A stretch of DNA of 64,000 nucleotides from an uncultured Lentisphaerota bacterium (GCA_903896925.1 CAITZM010000115.1:105663-169662), one strand, 5' to 3'. Positions 17,155-25,136 are shown, numbered from the stretch's first letter. The notes: generated from the sequence alone by a model not told the origin. A program made the numbers and translations.

Positions 17155-17862
17155 TCAGGCCAAGACCAGCCGGAATAATGTTACCGCCAGCTTGATGACG
17201 CCCCTGCTCCCATTGAACATATCGGCGATTTGGTAGGTGAACAGGAACAGCAGGGGATAAAAAAGGTGGGGTTTGGCTTGCGCCCAGCTTTCAATCGCCT
17301 GAAGATATTTCCCATGCGCAAGGAGCTTGTTGCCTGCCAAGGCCACGATAATCCCGATGAGGGCCCCGGCGATTATGTCGGTCGGATAATGCAAACCCAG
17401 GTAGACGCGTGGCAGGGCAATGAAAACGGCCGTGTAAAGCAGGGCGAGTATACCCACCTTTCTGTTCACCAAACAAAGCCCGGCAGCCAAGGCGAAGAAC
17501 AAGGTAGCGTGATCGCTTGGGAATGAACTCCACCCATCCAAGGTGGCCGGTTCCATTCCATACGGGAGCAGCAAGTGCAGGCTTTCCTGGTGCAAGGGTC
17601 TGAGCCGAAAGGGCAGTGTCAGGGCCAACACTCTGGCCACGGCCATAGCGACCACGCAGCTACATAAAGTCGCGAGGATGTGTTGGCGATGCGCGGGTTT
17701 TTGTTCATCCGTTTTAAACCAGGCCCACCAGATGATGACGGCCAAAACACCACCTTTGAACAAATGATTGGCCGCCAGGAAACTGACCGCCGTATCCAAC
17801 AACCTCGAGTGCTGAGAAAATTGATTAAGAAAGGTTGTTATCCCCACATCGAACAAATTCAT
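17155..17862 (-). CDS. PAP2-family membrane phosphatase
   Basis: 235 aa membrane protein with about six helices and the PAP2 signature in order: PSDHATLFFALAAG (motif 2, catalytic His) and PRVYLGLHYPTDIIAG (motif 3). A motif-1 Lys/Arg region (LTLPFRLRPLHQ) precedes them. It probably dephosphorylates undecaprenyl pyrophosphate or another lipid phosphate at the periplasmic face. AAGGA stands before the ATG at 17862; an in-frame TTG 21 nt upstream is unlikely. It is convergent with dapA. GC is clearly lower than in the flanking genes, which suggests later acquisition. Confidence 0.88.
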   Translation of the reverse strand: MNLFDVGITTFLNQFSQHSRLLDTAVSFLAANHLFKGGVLAVIIWWAWFKTDEQKPAHRQHILATLCSCVVAMAVARVLALTLPFRLRPLHQESLHLLLPYGMEPATLDGWSSFPSDHATLFFALAAGLCLVNRKVGILALLYTAVFIALPRVYLGLHYPTDIIAGALIGIIVALAGNKLLAHGKYLQAIESWAQAKPHLFYPLLFLFTYQIADMFNGSRGVIKLAVTLFRLVLA

Positions 17863-17989
17863 ATCGATCCTTTTAGACGCCAATACGCCGGGGCGTATTC
17901 CTTATCCGTCGAGACCACTTGAACCATCGGCATACAACCCGCACAAGATCAGGAAACCGAGCAATCATAGGCAAGAGAAAACTCCCTGC

Positions 17990-18152
17990 CTTCAGGGTCC
18001 GGACCACGGTCGGCGGCGACCGACCAACGGCACGGGCGCTGCACCGGAAAAGGTCCCCGTTGTTCGCCGATCTGCCCCCCGTCATCATCCCCGGCCCGGT
18101 CATGGCCACCGTGACGGTGCAGGGCCAGATCGGAGAAATTATTTATCGCCGG
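17990..18152 (+). pseudogene. Decayed copy of dapA C-terminal region
   Basis: The translation aligns with DapA across about 50 residues: PTARALHRK matches PTAQALHRQ, LFADL matches LFTDL, and GPVMATVTVQGQIGEIIYR matches NPVPVKAAMAMQGKIEEIYR-type sequence at the DapA C-terminus. The match is visible at the DNA level too but is heavily eroded. It lies about 900 bp from the intact gene on the same strand and runs into the 3' end of the convergent membrane-protein gene. Most likely a partial duplication under decay. Confidence 0.6.
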
Positions 18153-18549
18153 GCATGGCCCGAACGATGAACACCATGACCACACACGCCGCCAAAAACG
18201 AAAAGCCCCCGAGCATCGCGATGCCTTCCGCATATTTAGCGCCCTCCGTGAGGCCCCGTAAGGCCACTCCGAGGGGCAGGCACAACGTCAAGGCGGTTAA
18301 AATCGCGCCAGCACGCTTGAGCGTGGCAGAACCTTCGGCGCGGCCGATCAGCAGGCCAAACACGATGTTGATCAGGCCAAAGGGCATGCCATGCGTATGC
18401 GCCACCTTGATGAGATAGCGCCATAAAGTTATCTGGCCGTAGCCGTTCTTGTAGTAGGGCTCAAGCGACTGTCCCAGGGCAAATCCGACTATGGCGGCCA
18501 CCACCAGCACGGCCAACCCCAGATACATATTGAATCGGCCCTTGATCAC
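18139..18549 (-). CDS. Small four-helix membrane protein
   Basis: 136 aa with four hydrophobic segments (about residues 7-26, 48-68, 78-98, 108-130). A conserved-looking HTHG stands at the start of the second helix and could bind metal or haem. I do not recognise the family. The GTG at 18549 is well supported by AAGGAGG six bases upstream. The 3' end overlaps the decayed dapA fragment on the other strand. Base composition is lower in GC than the core genes, like the PAP2 gene beside it. Confidence 0.6.
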   Translation of the reverse strand: MIKGRFNMYLGLAVLVVAAIVGFALGQSLEPYYKNGYGQITLWRYLIKVAHTHGMPFGLINIVFGLLIGRAEGSATLKRAGAILTALTLCLPLGVALRGLTEGAKYAEGIAMLGGFSFLAACVVMVFIVRAMPGDK

Positions 18550-19089
18550 AGGTTCCTCCTTGTCCGGTATGTTCGGCTTAAACAGTATGGAATAACTTGT
18601 GGTTGTGGTTTACGTCATCGGTCTTCTTCATGCGGGCATCCTAGGCGAACAGTGAGACATGGCAAGCGAAAACTCCTTGCCGCAGTGGCTCGCCCCAGTC
18701 CGTCGCCGACATGGTCCGCGCTGCGCGGCGAATGGCTTGCGGCGCAGGCGCTGGGATTGATCTGATCCTCATGCATAGGCGCAGTCTTGCTGCGCCCGAT
18801 TTTCCTTCAGCAGCAACCACAAACATAGAGGAAGGCGTCCCGCCTGCCGGTGAGGCGGGCGTCCCCGTCCCACAGCTTGGCTTCACCCTTCAGCCATGGG
18901 ATAAAAGTCTCAACAAGGCGGCGAGGACGCCGCCTGCACTGGCACACGCGACGCATGCCACCATGGAAGAGCACGGGGAAAATTCGCCCTAAATATCGCA
19001 AGCCTTGCGCCGCACTCAAACCGTTTCCGAAGAACCTGCCTGGCCGTTGACCAGTCGGCCATCGGCTCAGCTAACGTACAGTTGCTTGG
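18550..19089. other. Repeat-rich intergenic region
   Basis: No coding frame is convincing. It contains a second dapA-derived fragment (18691-18765) and short hairpins: GGCGCAG/CTGCGCC near 18778-18796, CCCGCCT/AGGCGGG near 18840-18862, and an 8-bp stem at 18916-18935. The segment 18659-18683 resembles 17968-17992 (both contain AAAACTCC followed by TGCC), so the flank of the dapA debris is duplicated too. Confidence 0.5.
18691..18765 (+). pseudogene. Second dapA-derived fragment
   Basis: One half reads like DapA around SVADMVRAA (intact protein: PVADLVRAA). The end reads ALGLI followed by a stop, which is exactly the DapA C-terminus. The middle is missing, so the piece is an internally deleted relic. 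Confidence 0.55.
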
Positions 19090-19293
19090 TTATTCGCTGT
19101 CACCCTCAATTCGCCCTACGCCGCGATTACCGTCTTGCATGGCGTTTTCGATGGCCTGATCGCGAAGACGAGGGTCATTGAGAACGATAGTGATGGCAGC
19201 ACGAACAAAAGCTTCTTGTCCAACATTTCGTTCAGCTTTGAGCCGTTTGATCCGTTCATGCAGGTCGCCTGTGAAATGCACTGTCATTGACAT
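19090..19293 (-). CDS. Ribbon-helix-helix (CopG/Arc-like) small protein
   Basis: 67 aa. The N-terminal beta strand (MTVHFTG) and two helices (LHERIKRLKAER and EAFVRAAITIVL) fit a ribbon-helix-helix DNA-binding domain like those of plasmid regulators and antitoxins. An acidic tail ends the protein. AAGGAG lies six bases before the ATG and overlaps the end of the XRE-YaaW gene 12 nt upstream, so the two form one operon. A role as antitoxin or co-repressor is inferred from family and position only. Confidence 0.65.
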   Translation of the reverse strand: MSMTVHFTGDLHERIKRLKAERNVGQEAFVRAAITIVLNDPRLRDQAIENAMQDGNRGVGRIEGDSE

Positions 19294-19305
19294 GGTTGAC
19301 TCCTT

Positions 19306-20469
19306 CTACGTCTTTCCTGCTTTTTCTTCAGCCGGGTCTTGACCAGCATCTCGCAAGGCCACGAGCCGTCGCAGCATTGCAATATGAATAACGCAAGGGA
19401 TGGTTACTCGGTACGCCGGACCACCTAGATCAAAGAGTGTCCAGATTGCGGTGATGGCCCAGCCAACAGGACCAGTCAGAACCGCAGCCCACCTTGCAAG
19501 AGTTGTGTTGACAATAAAAGGAATGCTTTTCCCGAAAATAAACTTCCAAACGGCAGCGGCCACAGAAAGCATGATCTGATACGACTTGAAGCCTCCCGCT
19601 TTGAATATGGCTTGCAGCGCGATAACGGGAAATTCTTTGCCAACCTTAAAGCTTTTGGCACCTGAAGCCTTGAGTAGCTCGGCTTTCTCCTCATCCGTCA
19701 TTTTCTCCCAAGCCTTCTCGAGTATTTTCAGGAGTATCTGTTCCTCGATAACCTCCACCTCGCGGTTCTCGTTGAAGTTAACTTTGAACCGCTTGGCAAC
19801 AGCGCAGACAATGCTCTTATATGATGCACCTTCACCACCGCGAAACCAATTAGCAAACGTATGACCTCCGAAGCGCTGAATCTCCGATGAGATCTCATCT
19901 GCGTAAGCCGCATGATTGGGCTGATTTTTCTTGTAAAGTTCCGTCAACTCAAGTTCTGACGAGAGCCAACCCTTCTGAAGGATGTATTGAACGAGGGGAT
20001 CGAGATCCTCGCTCTTGCACTTTCTCAACAGGGGCACCAAGTCGGCGTCCGATTCACGTAGTGGTAGTTCGTTCATTCTTTTCCTTTCCTTCTGGGCGTT
20101 CACAATCTTGTTTAGTACACGAAGAACCGTAAGCGCGGATGCTGAAGCTGCAACGCCTGTAGGCGCAAAAAGCGAGGGGATGCCCATTGATTCCGCCGCT
20201 TTACCAAATGAACTACCTAGCGTCAAAAGTGCCGCAAGCGTAGTAGGGCCTCCAGGTTCGGCCAAAATATCCATGATCATCTGCCGGTCGACAGGGCTGG
20301 CGAGGGTCACGGACAATTGCCGAATCCTGAAAATGGCGCTACCGGTTGGGGTCGCAGCCTCACTTTCCCAGCGCGCGACGGTCGCCTGTGTTACAGAAAG
20401 GACACATGCAAACTGCTCTTGAGAGAGACCAAGCGCATCTCGAAGCTGCCTGACATTGTCACTCTTCAT
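19306..20469 (-). CDS. XRE HTH domain fused to YaaW (UPF0174/DUF3944) domain
   Basis: 387 aa. Residues 1-60 form an XRE/Cro helix-turn-helix (LRDALGLSQEQFACVL, TQATVARWESEAATP). From about residue 140 the protein matches the E. coli YaaW family: LVPLLRKCKSEDLDPLV, EIQRFGGHTFANWFRGGEG, YKSIVCAVAKRFKV, LEKAWEKMTDEEK and the C-terminal GPAYRVTIPCVIHIAMLRRLV. A hydrophobic stretch (about 315-350) could be membrane-associated. Free-standing YaaW lacks the HTH, so this is a regulator-effector fusion of unknown role. Promoter and operator-like sequence lie just upstream. The lower GC than the flanks suggests horizontal transfer together with the downstream RHH gene. Confidence 0.78.
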   Translation of the reverse strand: MKSDNVRQLRDALGLSQEQFACVLSVTQATVARWESEAATPTGSAIFRIRQLSVTLASPVDRQMIMDILAEPGGPTTLAALLTLGSSFGKAAESMGIPSLFAPTGVAASASALTVLRVLNKIVNAQKERKRMNELPLRESDADLVPLLRKCKSEDLDPLVQYILQKGWLSSELELTELYKKNQPNHAAYADEISSEIQRFGGHTFANWFRGGEGASYKSIVCAVAKRFKVNFNENREVEVIEEQILLKILEKAWEKMTDEEKAELLKASGAKSFKVGKEFPVIALQAIFKAGGFKSYQIMLSVAAAVWKFIFGKSIPFIVNTTLARWAAVLTGPVGWAITAIWTLFDLGGPAYRVTIPCVIHIAMLRRLVALRDAGQDPAEEKAGKT

Positions 20470-20488
20470 ACGTTCACATCACCGTTTG

Positions 20489-20504
20489 CATATGCATATG
20501 TATA
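20489..20504. promoter_or_regulatory. Operator-like palindrome at XRE-YaaW promoter
   Basis: CATATGCATATG (20489-20500) is a perfect palindrome extended by TATA and overlaps the -10 box of the promoter below. It is well placed for autoregulation by the XRE domain. The 13-mer CATATGCATATGT recurs at 35655-35667. Confidence 0.4.
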
Positions 20505-20527
20505 CCCTAAAGGGTTTCCGTCGTCAA
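20499..20527 (-). promoter_or_regulatory. Sigma-70 promoter of XRE-YaaW operon
   Basis: On the minus strand TTGACG (20527-20522), a 17-bp spacer and TATACA (20504-20499) match the housekeeping consensus closely. The leader to the ATG at 20469 is about 23 nt. Confidence 0.65.
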
Positions 20528-20645
20528 GGAGGATCTTTTATTAATTCCCATCGGCGTCAAACCCGGGCACAACAAGACTGAGCCCCTGCATCGGGCCTGC
20601 GTTCTCCTTCTACCCGAGGACGCTCTGTGGTAAACACTCTCTGTC

Positions 20646-23570
20646 ATGTCTGACTTCAGTCCATTCTTTGCGGCGCACGCGCACCGGCTGCAGCAGGCCG
20701 ACCTCTATTGGCCGCGTACGCCGCTGGTCGCGGACAATCCCGCATGGACCGCCGCAAAATTCCGCGCTCTGATCGTCCGGCTCTCGTCGTTCCGCGACGT
20801 GGACCGTTCGACGCCGCACCTGTTCCTGGCCGACGCCGTCCGCCGTGCTGCGCCGGAGGCGTTCGTGGACTTCGCGTTCTTCCCGCCGCCGCGCGACCGC
20901 GCCCTGCTGCGCGAGCACGCCGTACCGTGGCTCACCGGGGTTTTCTCGCATTGCTCGGCGGAAGATTTCGACGTCATCCTGATCTCGAATGCCTACACGC
21001 TGGAACTCTTCAATCTGCCCGCCCTGCTGCTGGGCAGTGGCATTCCTCCGTGGGCACGCGACCGCGCCGGCCGCTGGCCGCCATTCATCCTCGGCGGTTC
21101 GAACGCGATGGCGTCGCAGGCGATCCTCGACGCCGAGGGCGGCAGCTTCGTAGACGCGCTGTTCTTCGGTGAAGGCGAGGAGCAGGTGGTGGAGCTCATC
21201 CGCCGCTTGTCCCTCTGCAGCGGCGACTCCATCTCGGCGGGACTGCCGTCGGCGGTCGCAGACCGCCTTGACGGCCACCACTCCCCCGTGGGCGGGGTTT
21301 CCATCCCCGCGCAATCAGCTCAACCATCCAACAACGCGGGGGAGGCCATGACCTGCTGTGGCGAGGAGCGGCCGCAAGGTTATGCAGTTCATCCAGACGC
21401 CAACCACCTCAACTATAATTCCCCCGTGGGCGGGAGCTCCCGCTCCCGCGACACCCAACTCGCCATACAACCGAAGCGGGAGCAGGAGCTCCCGCCCACA
21501 AGGCTGAGCATCCTCGACGCGCTGGCGCAGGCGGTTCCCGGCCTCTGGCTCACAGGGCATTGGCCGGAGCAGCCGGTCCAAAAGGCCACGGTGAAAGAGC
21601 CCGGCGCCGCGCAGCTGCCGCGCCGCGCCCCCCTGCTCAACAGCGGCGAGGCCGGCACCGCGCGCCTGCAGATCAATTACGGTTGCCCGGCGTTCTGCAC
21701 GTTTTGCTTCGAAGGGTATGACCGCAAACCGTACCGCGAGCTGGGCGCCGCCGAACTGCTCGCCGCCGCGCGCGAGCTCAAGCGCACCTCCGGCGCCGAG
21801 GCGCTGGAGGTGTTCAGCTTCAACTTCAACACCCACGCCGAGCTGCTGGGCCTGCTGCCGGAGCTCAACCGCCTGTTCGACCGCGTGAACATGATGAGCC
21901 AGCGCGTGGACCTGCTGGCGACCGCGCCCGAGCTCCTGCCCGCCGAACTCGCCGCCGGCAAGCGCTCGTTCACGCTGGGCATCGAGGGCATCAGCACGCG
22001 CCTGCGCGCCGTGCTCCACAAGAGCCTGCCGACCGCCGATATCCAGGCCGTGCTGCGCCGCCTGCTGCACGAGAAAATCCGCGAGCTGAAATTCTTCTTC
22101 CTGCTGACCGGCGACGAGACCGCCACGGACCTCGCCGAGTTCATCGGCTTCTGCCGCGAGCTGCGCACGCTGTGCCGGGTGGGCCAGGGCGGCGTGCGCG
22201 TGATGTTCAGCTTCGGCCTGCTGATCCGCATGCCGTTCACACCGCTCCGGCACGACCGGCTGCGGCTCGACGAGGCGGCGTGGCAGCCACTGATCCGCAC
22301 CGCACGCGACGCCGTCACCAGCGCCGGTTTCGAGTTCAGGTTGGCGATGACCTGGCCGGAGTATGCCGTCACGCAGATGCTCACCCTCGCGCCCGCCGGC
22401 CTGGCGCCCGCACTGCTGGAGTTCGCGCAGGCGGACTTCTGTTATGACCAGGCGCTCCCGCCCGGGTTCGAACAGCGCCTGCAGGCGTGGCTGCAGGCGC
22501 ATGGCCTCTGGACCCCGGACTGGCTCGGCGAGAAACCGGCCGACCACCCGTTCGCGCTCGCTTTCGTCCGCTCCAACGTGACGCCGAAGTTTCTGTTCAA
22601 GCAATTCCAGGCGTCACGGCGCGACGAGGATGGCGGCTTTTGCCTCGGCGGCGCCTGTCTCGCCTGTGGCGCGTGCGCCAGTGCCTCCGAGCGCAAACAG
22701 CAGACCGGACACCGCCTGCAAAAGCCCACCGACCGCGACTGGCTGAAGAAATTCACCGCGCTGATGGAGGCCAAGGCGAAACTCAAGCCTGTGTATGGAC
22801 GCTTCTGGCTCCCGCCGGATCTCGCCGGCGCCACGCCGGAGTGGCTCAACGCCTTCGTGCTGCGCGAACTGCTCAAGGCCTTGCCGGAGCAGGCGGAAAA
22901 CCTGCTGGGTGTCCGCGAGCTCCTGTTCACTTCCGGCGACCACGCTGCGCGCTGGCCGGTTTTTTCCGGCGAAACGCTCTTCACCCTCAAAGCGTGGGAC
23001 ACGGATAAGCTGCTCGCGGCGCTGGCCAAATCTTTTCCCTGTAGCGGAAATCCCGCCACGGCGGTCGCAGACCGCCGCTACAGCGCTCCTCTTGTGGTCG
23101 GGAACTCCTGCTTCCGCTCCACCCCATCCGCCCTGCTGCCGAAGCGGGAGCAGGAGCTCCCGCCCACCAGCAGCTCCAAGCCCCACCGGTCACCAACCAT
23201 CCTCTGGCTCGGCCAGGTTTATCCAAGCCTTGGGAAAGACAGTACTCCGGTATTCCAAGCCTTGGACATCGAGTTGCGCCTGCCCGCAGAATTCTTCCCG
23301 GACGCCGAAAATGTCTTCCAGCGCTGGCTCAAGGAGCGCCGACTCGCCTTCAGCCTGCGCCGCACCGACCGCGGCCTGAGCCTCCAACTCGACCCAAAGA
23401 AGAAAACGTTTCTGTCAAAGGCAGAGCTGGAGCGGCACAACACCGGAACCGTTTTCCAGCTCACGACGGGCCCGGCCTTCGACCTCGGCGAATTTATCGC
23501 CGCGTTCGGCGATGCCAGCCTGGCGCGCCAGGCGGACGTCCGCGTGTTGCGGGTGGACCTGAAGGGGTGA
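20646..23570 (+). CDS. B12-binding-type radical SAM protein with repeat insertions
   Basis: 974 aa. Residues 100-190 resemble a cobalamin-binding domain (DVILISNAYTLELFN, FILGGSNAMASQ, LFFGEGEEQ). The radical SAM core starts near 340 with the cluster motif CPAFCTFCF (CxxxCxxC). A second Cys group, CLGGACLACGAC near residue 665, probably binds another Fe-S cluster. The C-terminal 120 residues are an unnamed domain. Two stretches (about 200-290 and 800-875) are composed of palindromic repeats in frame and look like inserted linkers. Substrate unknown; it is not a recognisable tRNA or haem enzyme. The start at 20646 has no clear ribosome site. Confidence 0.72.
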   Translation: MSDFSPFFAAHAHRLQQADLYWPRTPLVADNPAWTAAKFRALIVRLSSFRDVDRSTPHLFLADAVRRAAPEAFVDFAFFPPPRDRALLREHAVPWLTGVFSHCSAEDFDVILISNAYTLELFNLPALLLGSGIPPWARDRAGRWPPFILGGSNAMASQAILDAEGGSFVDALFFGEGEEQVVELIRRLSLCSGDSISAGLPSAVADRLDGHHSPVGGVSIPAQSAQPSNNAGEAMTCCGEERPQGYAVHPDANHLNYNSPVGGSSRSRDTQLAIQPKREQELPPTRLSILDALAQAVPGLWLTGHWPEQPVQKATVKEPGAAQLPRRAPLLNSGEAGTARLQINYGCPAFCTFCFEGYDRKPYRELGAAELLAAARELKRTSGAEALEVFSFNFNTHAELLGLLPELNRLFDRVNMMSQRVDLLATAPELLPAELAAGKRSFTLGIEGISTRLRAVLHKSLPTADIQAVLRRLLHEKIRELKFFFLLTGDETATDLAEFIGFCRELRTLCRVGQGGVRVMFSFGLLIRMPFTPLRHDRLRLDEAAWQPLIRTARDAVTSAGFEFRLAMTWPEYAVTQMLTLAPAGLAPALLEFAQADFCYDQALPPGFEQRLQAWLQAHGLWTPDWLGEKPADHPFALAFVRSNVTPKFLFKQFQASRRDEDGGFCLGGACLACGACASASERKQQTGHRLQKPTDRDWLKKFTALMEAKAKLKPVYGRFWLPPDLAGATPEWLNAFVLRELLKALPEQAENLLGVRELLFTSGDHAARWPVFSGETLFTLKAWDTDKLLAALAKSFPCSGNPATAVADRRYSAPLVVGNSCFRSTPSALLPKREQELPPTSSSKPHRSPTILWLGQVYPSLGKDSTPVFQALDIELRLPAEFFPDAENVFQRWLKERRLAFSLRRTDRGLSLQLDPKKKTFLSKAELERHNTGTVFQLTTGPAFDLGEFIAAFGDASLARQADVRVLRVDLKG
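21251..21267. repeat. GGCGGTCGCAGACCGCC palindrome, copy 1
   Basis: A 7-bp stem with GCA loop inside the radical SAM gene. The copy at 23060-23076 is identical and in the same frame, both reading AVADR. Confidence 0.7.
21288..21310. repeat. Short variant of the in-frame palindromic element
   Basis: Starts GTGGGCGGG like the long element arms and ends in CCCCGC. It begins on a first codon position and encodes VGGVSIPA. Confidence 0.5.
21426..21499. repeat. 74-bp in-frame palindromic element, copy 1
   Basis: Arms of 24 bp (21426-21449 and 21476-21499) are inverted with one mismatch and enclose a 26-bp spacer. It begins on a first codon position and encodes VGGSSRSR at the left and KREQELPPT at the right. 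Confidence 0.75.
23060..23076. repeat. GGCGGTCGCAGACCGCC palindrome, copy 2
   Basis: Identical to 21251-21267 and in the same reading frame (AVADR). Confidence 0.7.
23094..23167. repeat. 74-bp in-frame palindromic element, copy 2
   Basis: Left arm (23094-23117) differs at about four positions from the right-arm complement (23144-23167); the spacer is again 26 bp. It begins on a first codon position and ends encoding KREQELPPTSSS. Similarity to the copy at 32791 continues about 10 bp past the right arm. Confidence 0.72.
23223..23265. repeat. CCAAG box pair inside radical SAM gene
   Basis: CCAAGCCTTGG at 23223-23233 and again at 23255-23265, centres 32 bp apart, within coding sequence. Confidence 0.65.
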
Positions 23571-23613
23571 AGTTCCGGCGGTTGGTGTTTGCAGTGGGGT
23601 GCAGGCTTATGGC

Positions 23614-23634
23614 GGACGCCGCGGCGCGGCGTCC
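23614..23634. terminator. Perfect hairpin between radical SAM gene and bioA
   Basis: A 9-bp perfect stem (23614-23622 with 23626-23634) and a 3-nt loop. There is no T-run, so it may be a repeat or a weak terminator. Confidence 0.4.
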
Positions 23635-23741
23635 CTACCTCAAGCGCTTTCACCAACAGAAAAAGCCGGCGCGCGGCGGCGCCCGCATCCAGCATCGGCC
23701 GGCGCCGTGGTTCATGTTTTGCGTTTAATGCCGCCTGTACT

Positions 23742-23750
23742 TGCTATACT
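23742..23750 (+). promoter_or_regulatory. Extended -10, candidate leaderless promoter of bioA
   Basis: TGC plus TATACT (23745-23750) ends 6 nt before the GTG at 23757; no Shine-Dalgarno sequence is present. Confidence 0.5.
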
Positions 23751-23756
23751 CCGCGC

Positions 23757-25031
23757 GTGCAGCAGCCGAACCATCGCGAGCAGGATTTACAGCACGTGTG
23801 GCATCCCTACACGCGCTGCTCCACACTGACCGAGGAGCCGCCGCCACTGATCGTGCGCGGCGAAGGCATCCATCTGTTCGACGCCGACGGTCGCCGCTTC
23901 GTGGACGCCATCTCCTCCTGGTGGTGCTGCGCGCTGGGGCACGGCCATCCGCAGATCATCGCCGCCATTGAAAAGCAGGCGCGCGAGCTCCAGCACAGCA
24001 TCCTCGGCAATCTCTCCCATCCGCGCGCGGTGGAACTGGCGGCACAGCTCGCCGCGCTGATGCCGACGCCGGACCGGCACGTCCTTTTCGCCAGCGACGG
24101 CGCCAGCGCCGTCGAGCAGGCGCTGAAGATCGCGCTGCAATACCGGCACAACCTCGGCCAGCCGCAACGCACGCGTTTCGCCGCCCTGCGCGGCGCCTAT
24201 CACGGCGACACGCTCGGCGCGGTGTCGGTCGGTTTCGTCGAGGAGTTCCACCGCGTCTACCGCCCGCTGCTGACGCCGGCGGTGACACTGCCGCTGCCGG
24301 ACACGACGGCCGATTTTGAGCCCGCCAGAGCGATCCTTGACGCGCACGCCGCCGAACTGACCGCGGTGATCGTCGAACCGCTCTGCCTCGGCGCGGCGGG
24401 GATGCGGATGTATCCGGCAGCGTGGCTCGCGGAACTGGCCGCGTGGTGCCGGGCTAACGACGTGCTGCTGATCGTGGATGAGATCGCGATGGGCTTCGGG
24501 CGCACCGGAAAGATGTTCGCGTTCGAGCGGGCGGGTGTGGACCCCGACATCGTCTGCGTCGGCAAGGCGCTCTCCGCCGGCTACCTGCCGATCAGCGCGA
24601 CAATCGTCCGCGATTCGATCTACCAGACCTTTTCCGACCGGCCCGAGGACCGCACCTTCCAGCACGGCCACACCTTCTGCGGCAATCCCATTGCCGCCGC
24701 CGCGGCGTTGGCGACGCTGCGTGTGTTCGCAGAAGAGCACCTCGTCACACAGGCCGCGGAACAAGGCCGGCGGCTGGCCGCGGCGCTGGCGCCGATGGTT
24801 GGGCTGCCGCAGGTAAAGGAAGTCCGCTGCCTCGGTTTGATCGGAGCGGTGGAACTGCAGCCCGACGATCCCTTGCGCTCGCGCCGCGTGCGGAAAATCC
24901 TGTTTGATCGCGGCGTGTTGCTGCGCCCGCTCGGCAACGTCGTCTATCTGCTGCCGCCGCTGACCATCACGGCGTCGGAACTCGATGCGCTCGCCGCGGA
25001 ATTTGCCGCCGCCATCCGCGCCGCGAGGTGA
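23757..25031 (+). CDS. bioA: Adenosylmethionine-8-amino-7-oxononanoate aminotransferase
   Basis: PLP enzyme of biotin synthesis that transfers the amino group of SAM to KAPA to make DAPA, 424 aa, cytoplasmic. Diagnostic features are HVWHPYT near the N-terminus, the SSWWCCALGHGHP region specific to BioA, SDGASAVEQALK, the cofactor aspartate in VDEIAMGFGRTG, and the Schiff-base lysine in CVGKALSAGY. The GTG start is chosen because the conserved N-terminus begins there and a TATACT box sits 6 nt upstream. No other biotin gene is in the window, so the pathway is dispersed or partly imported. Confidence 0.93.
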   Translation: MQQPNHREQDLQHVWHPYTRCSTLTEEPPPLIVRGEGIHLFDADGRRFVDAISSWWCCALGHGHPQIIAAIEKQARELQHSILGNLSHPRAVELAAQLAALMPTPDRHVLFASDGASAVEQALKIALQYRHNLGQPQRTRFAALRGAYHGDTLGAVSVGFVEEFHRVYRPLLTPAVTLPLPDTTADFEPARAILDAHAAELTAVIVEPLCLGAAGMRMYPAAWLAELAAWCRANDVLLIVDEIAMGFGRTGKMFAFERAGVDPDIVCVGKALSAGYLPISATIVRDSIYQTFSDRPEDRTFQHGHTFCGNPIAAAAALATLRVFAEEHLVTQAAEQGRRLAAALAPMVGLPQVKEVRCLGLIGAVELQPDDPLRSRRVRKILFDRGVLLRPLGNVVYLLPPLTITASELDALAAEFAAAIRAAR

Positions 25032-25136
25032 CAGCCCAGAACGAGCGAGGCGGATGGCCCCGGCGCTGGCGGGCGAGCATCGCCCGTGCAGAGCCAGCCG
25101 GCCATACCCTCGCCGGCCAGTTTTGACATCTTTACC

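Noticed and set aside
22465..22475. GGTTCGAA-like string resembling a tRNA T-arm
   Set aside because: It lies inside the radical SAM coding sequence and no acceptor, D or anticodon arms surround it.
20646..23570. Splitting the radical SAM gene at the repeat-rich stretch near 21250-21500
   Set aside because: The frame is open throughout with no stop or frameshift, and both flanks are needed for one cobalamin plus radical SAM protein.
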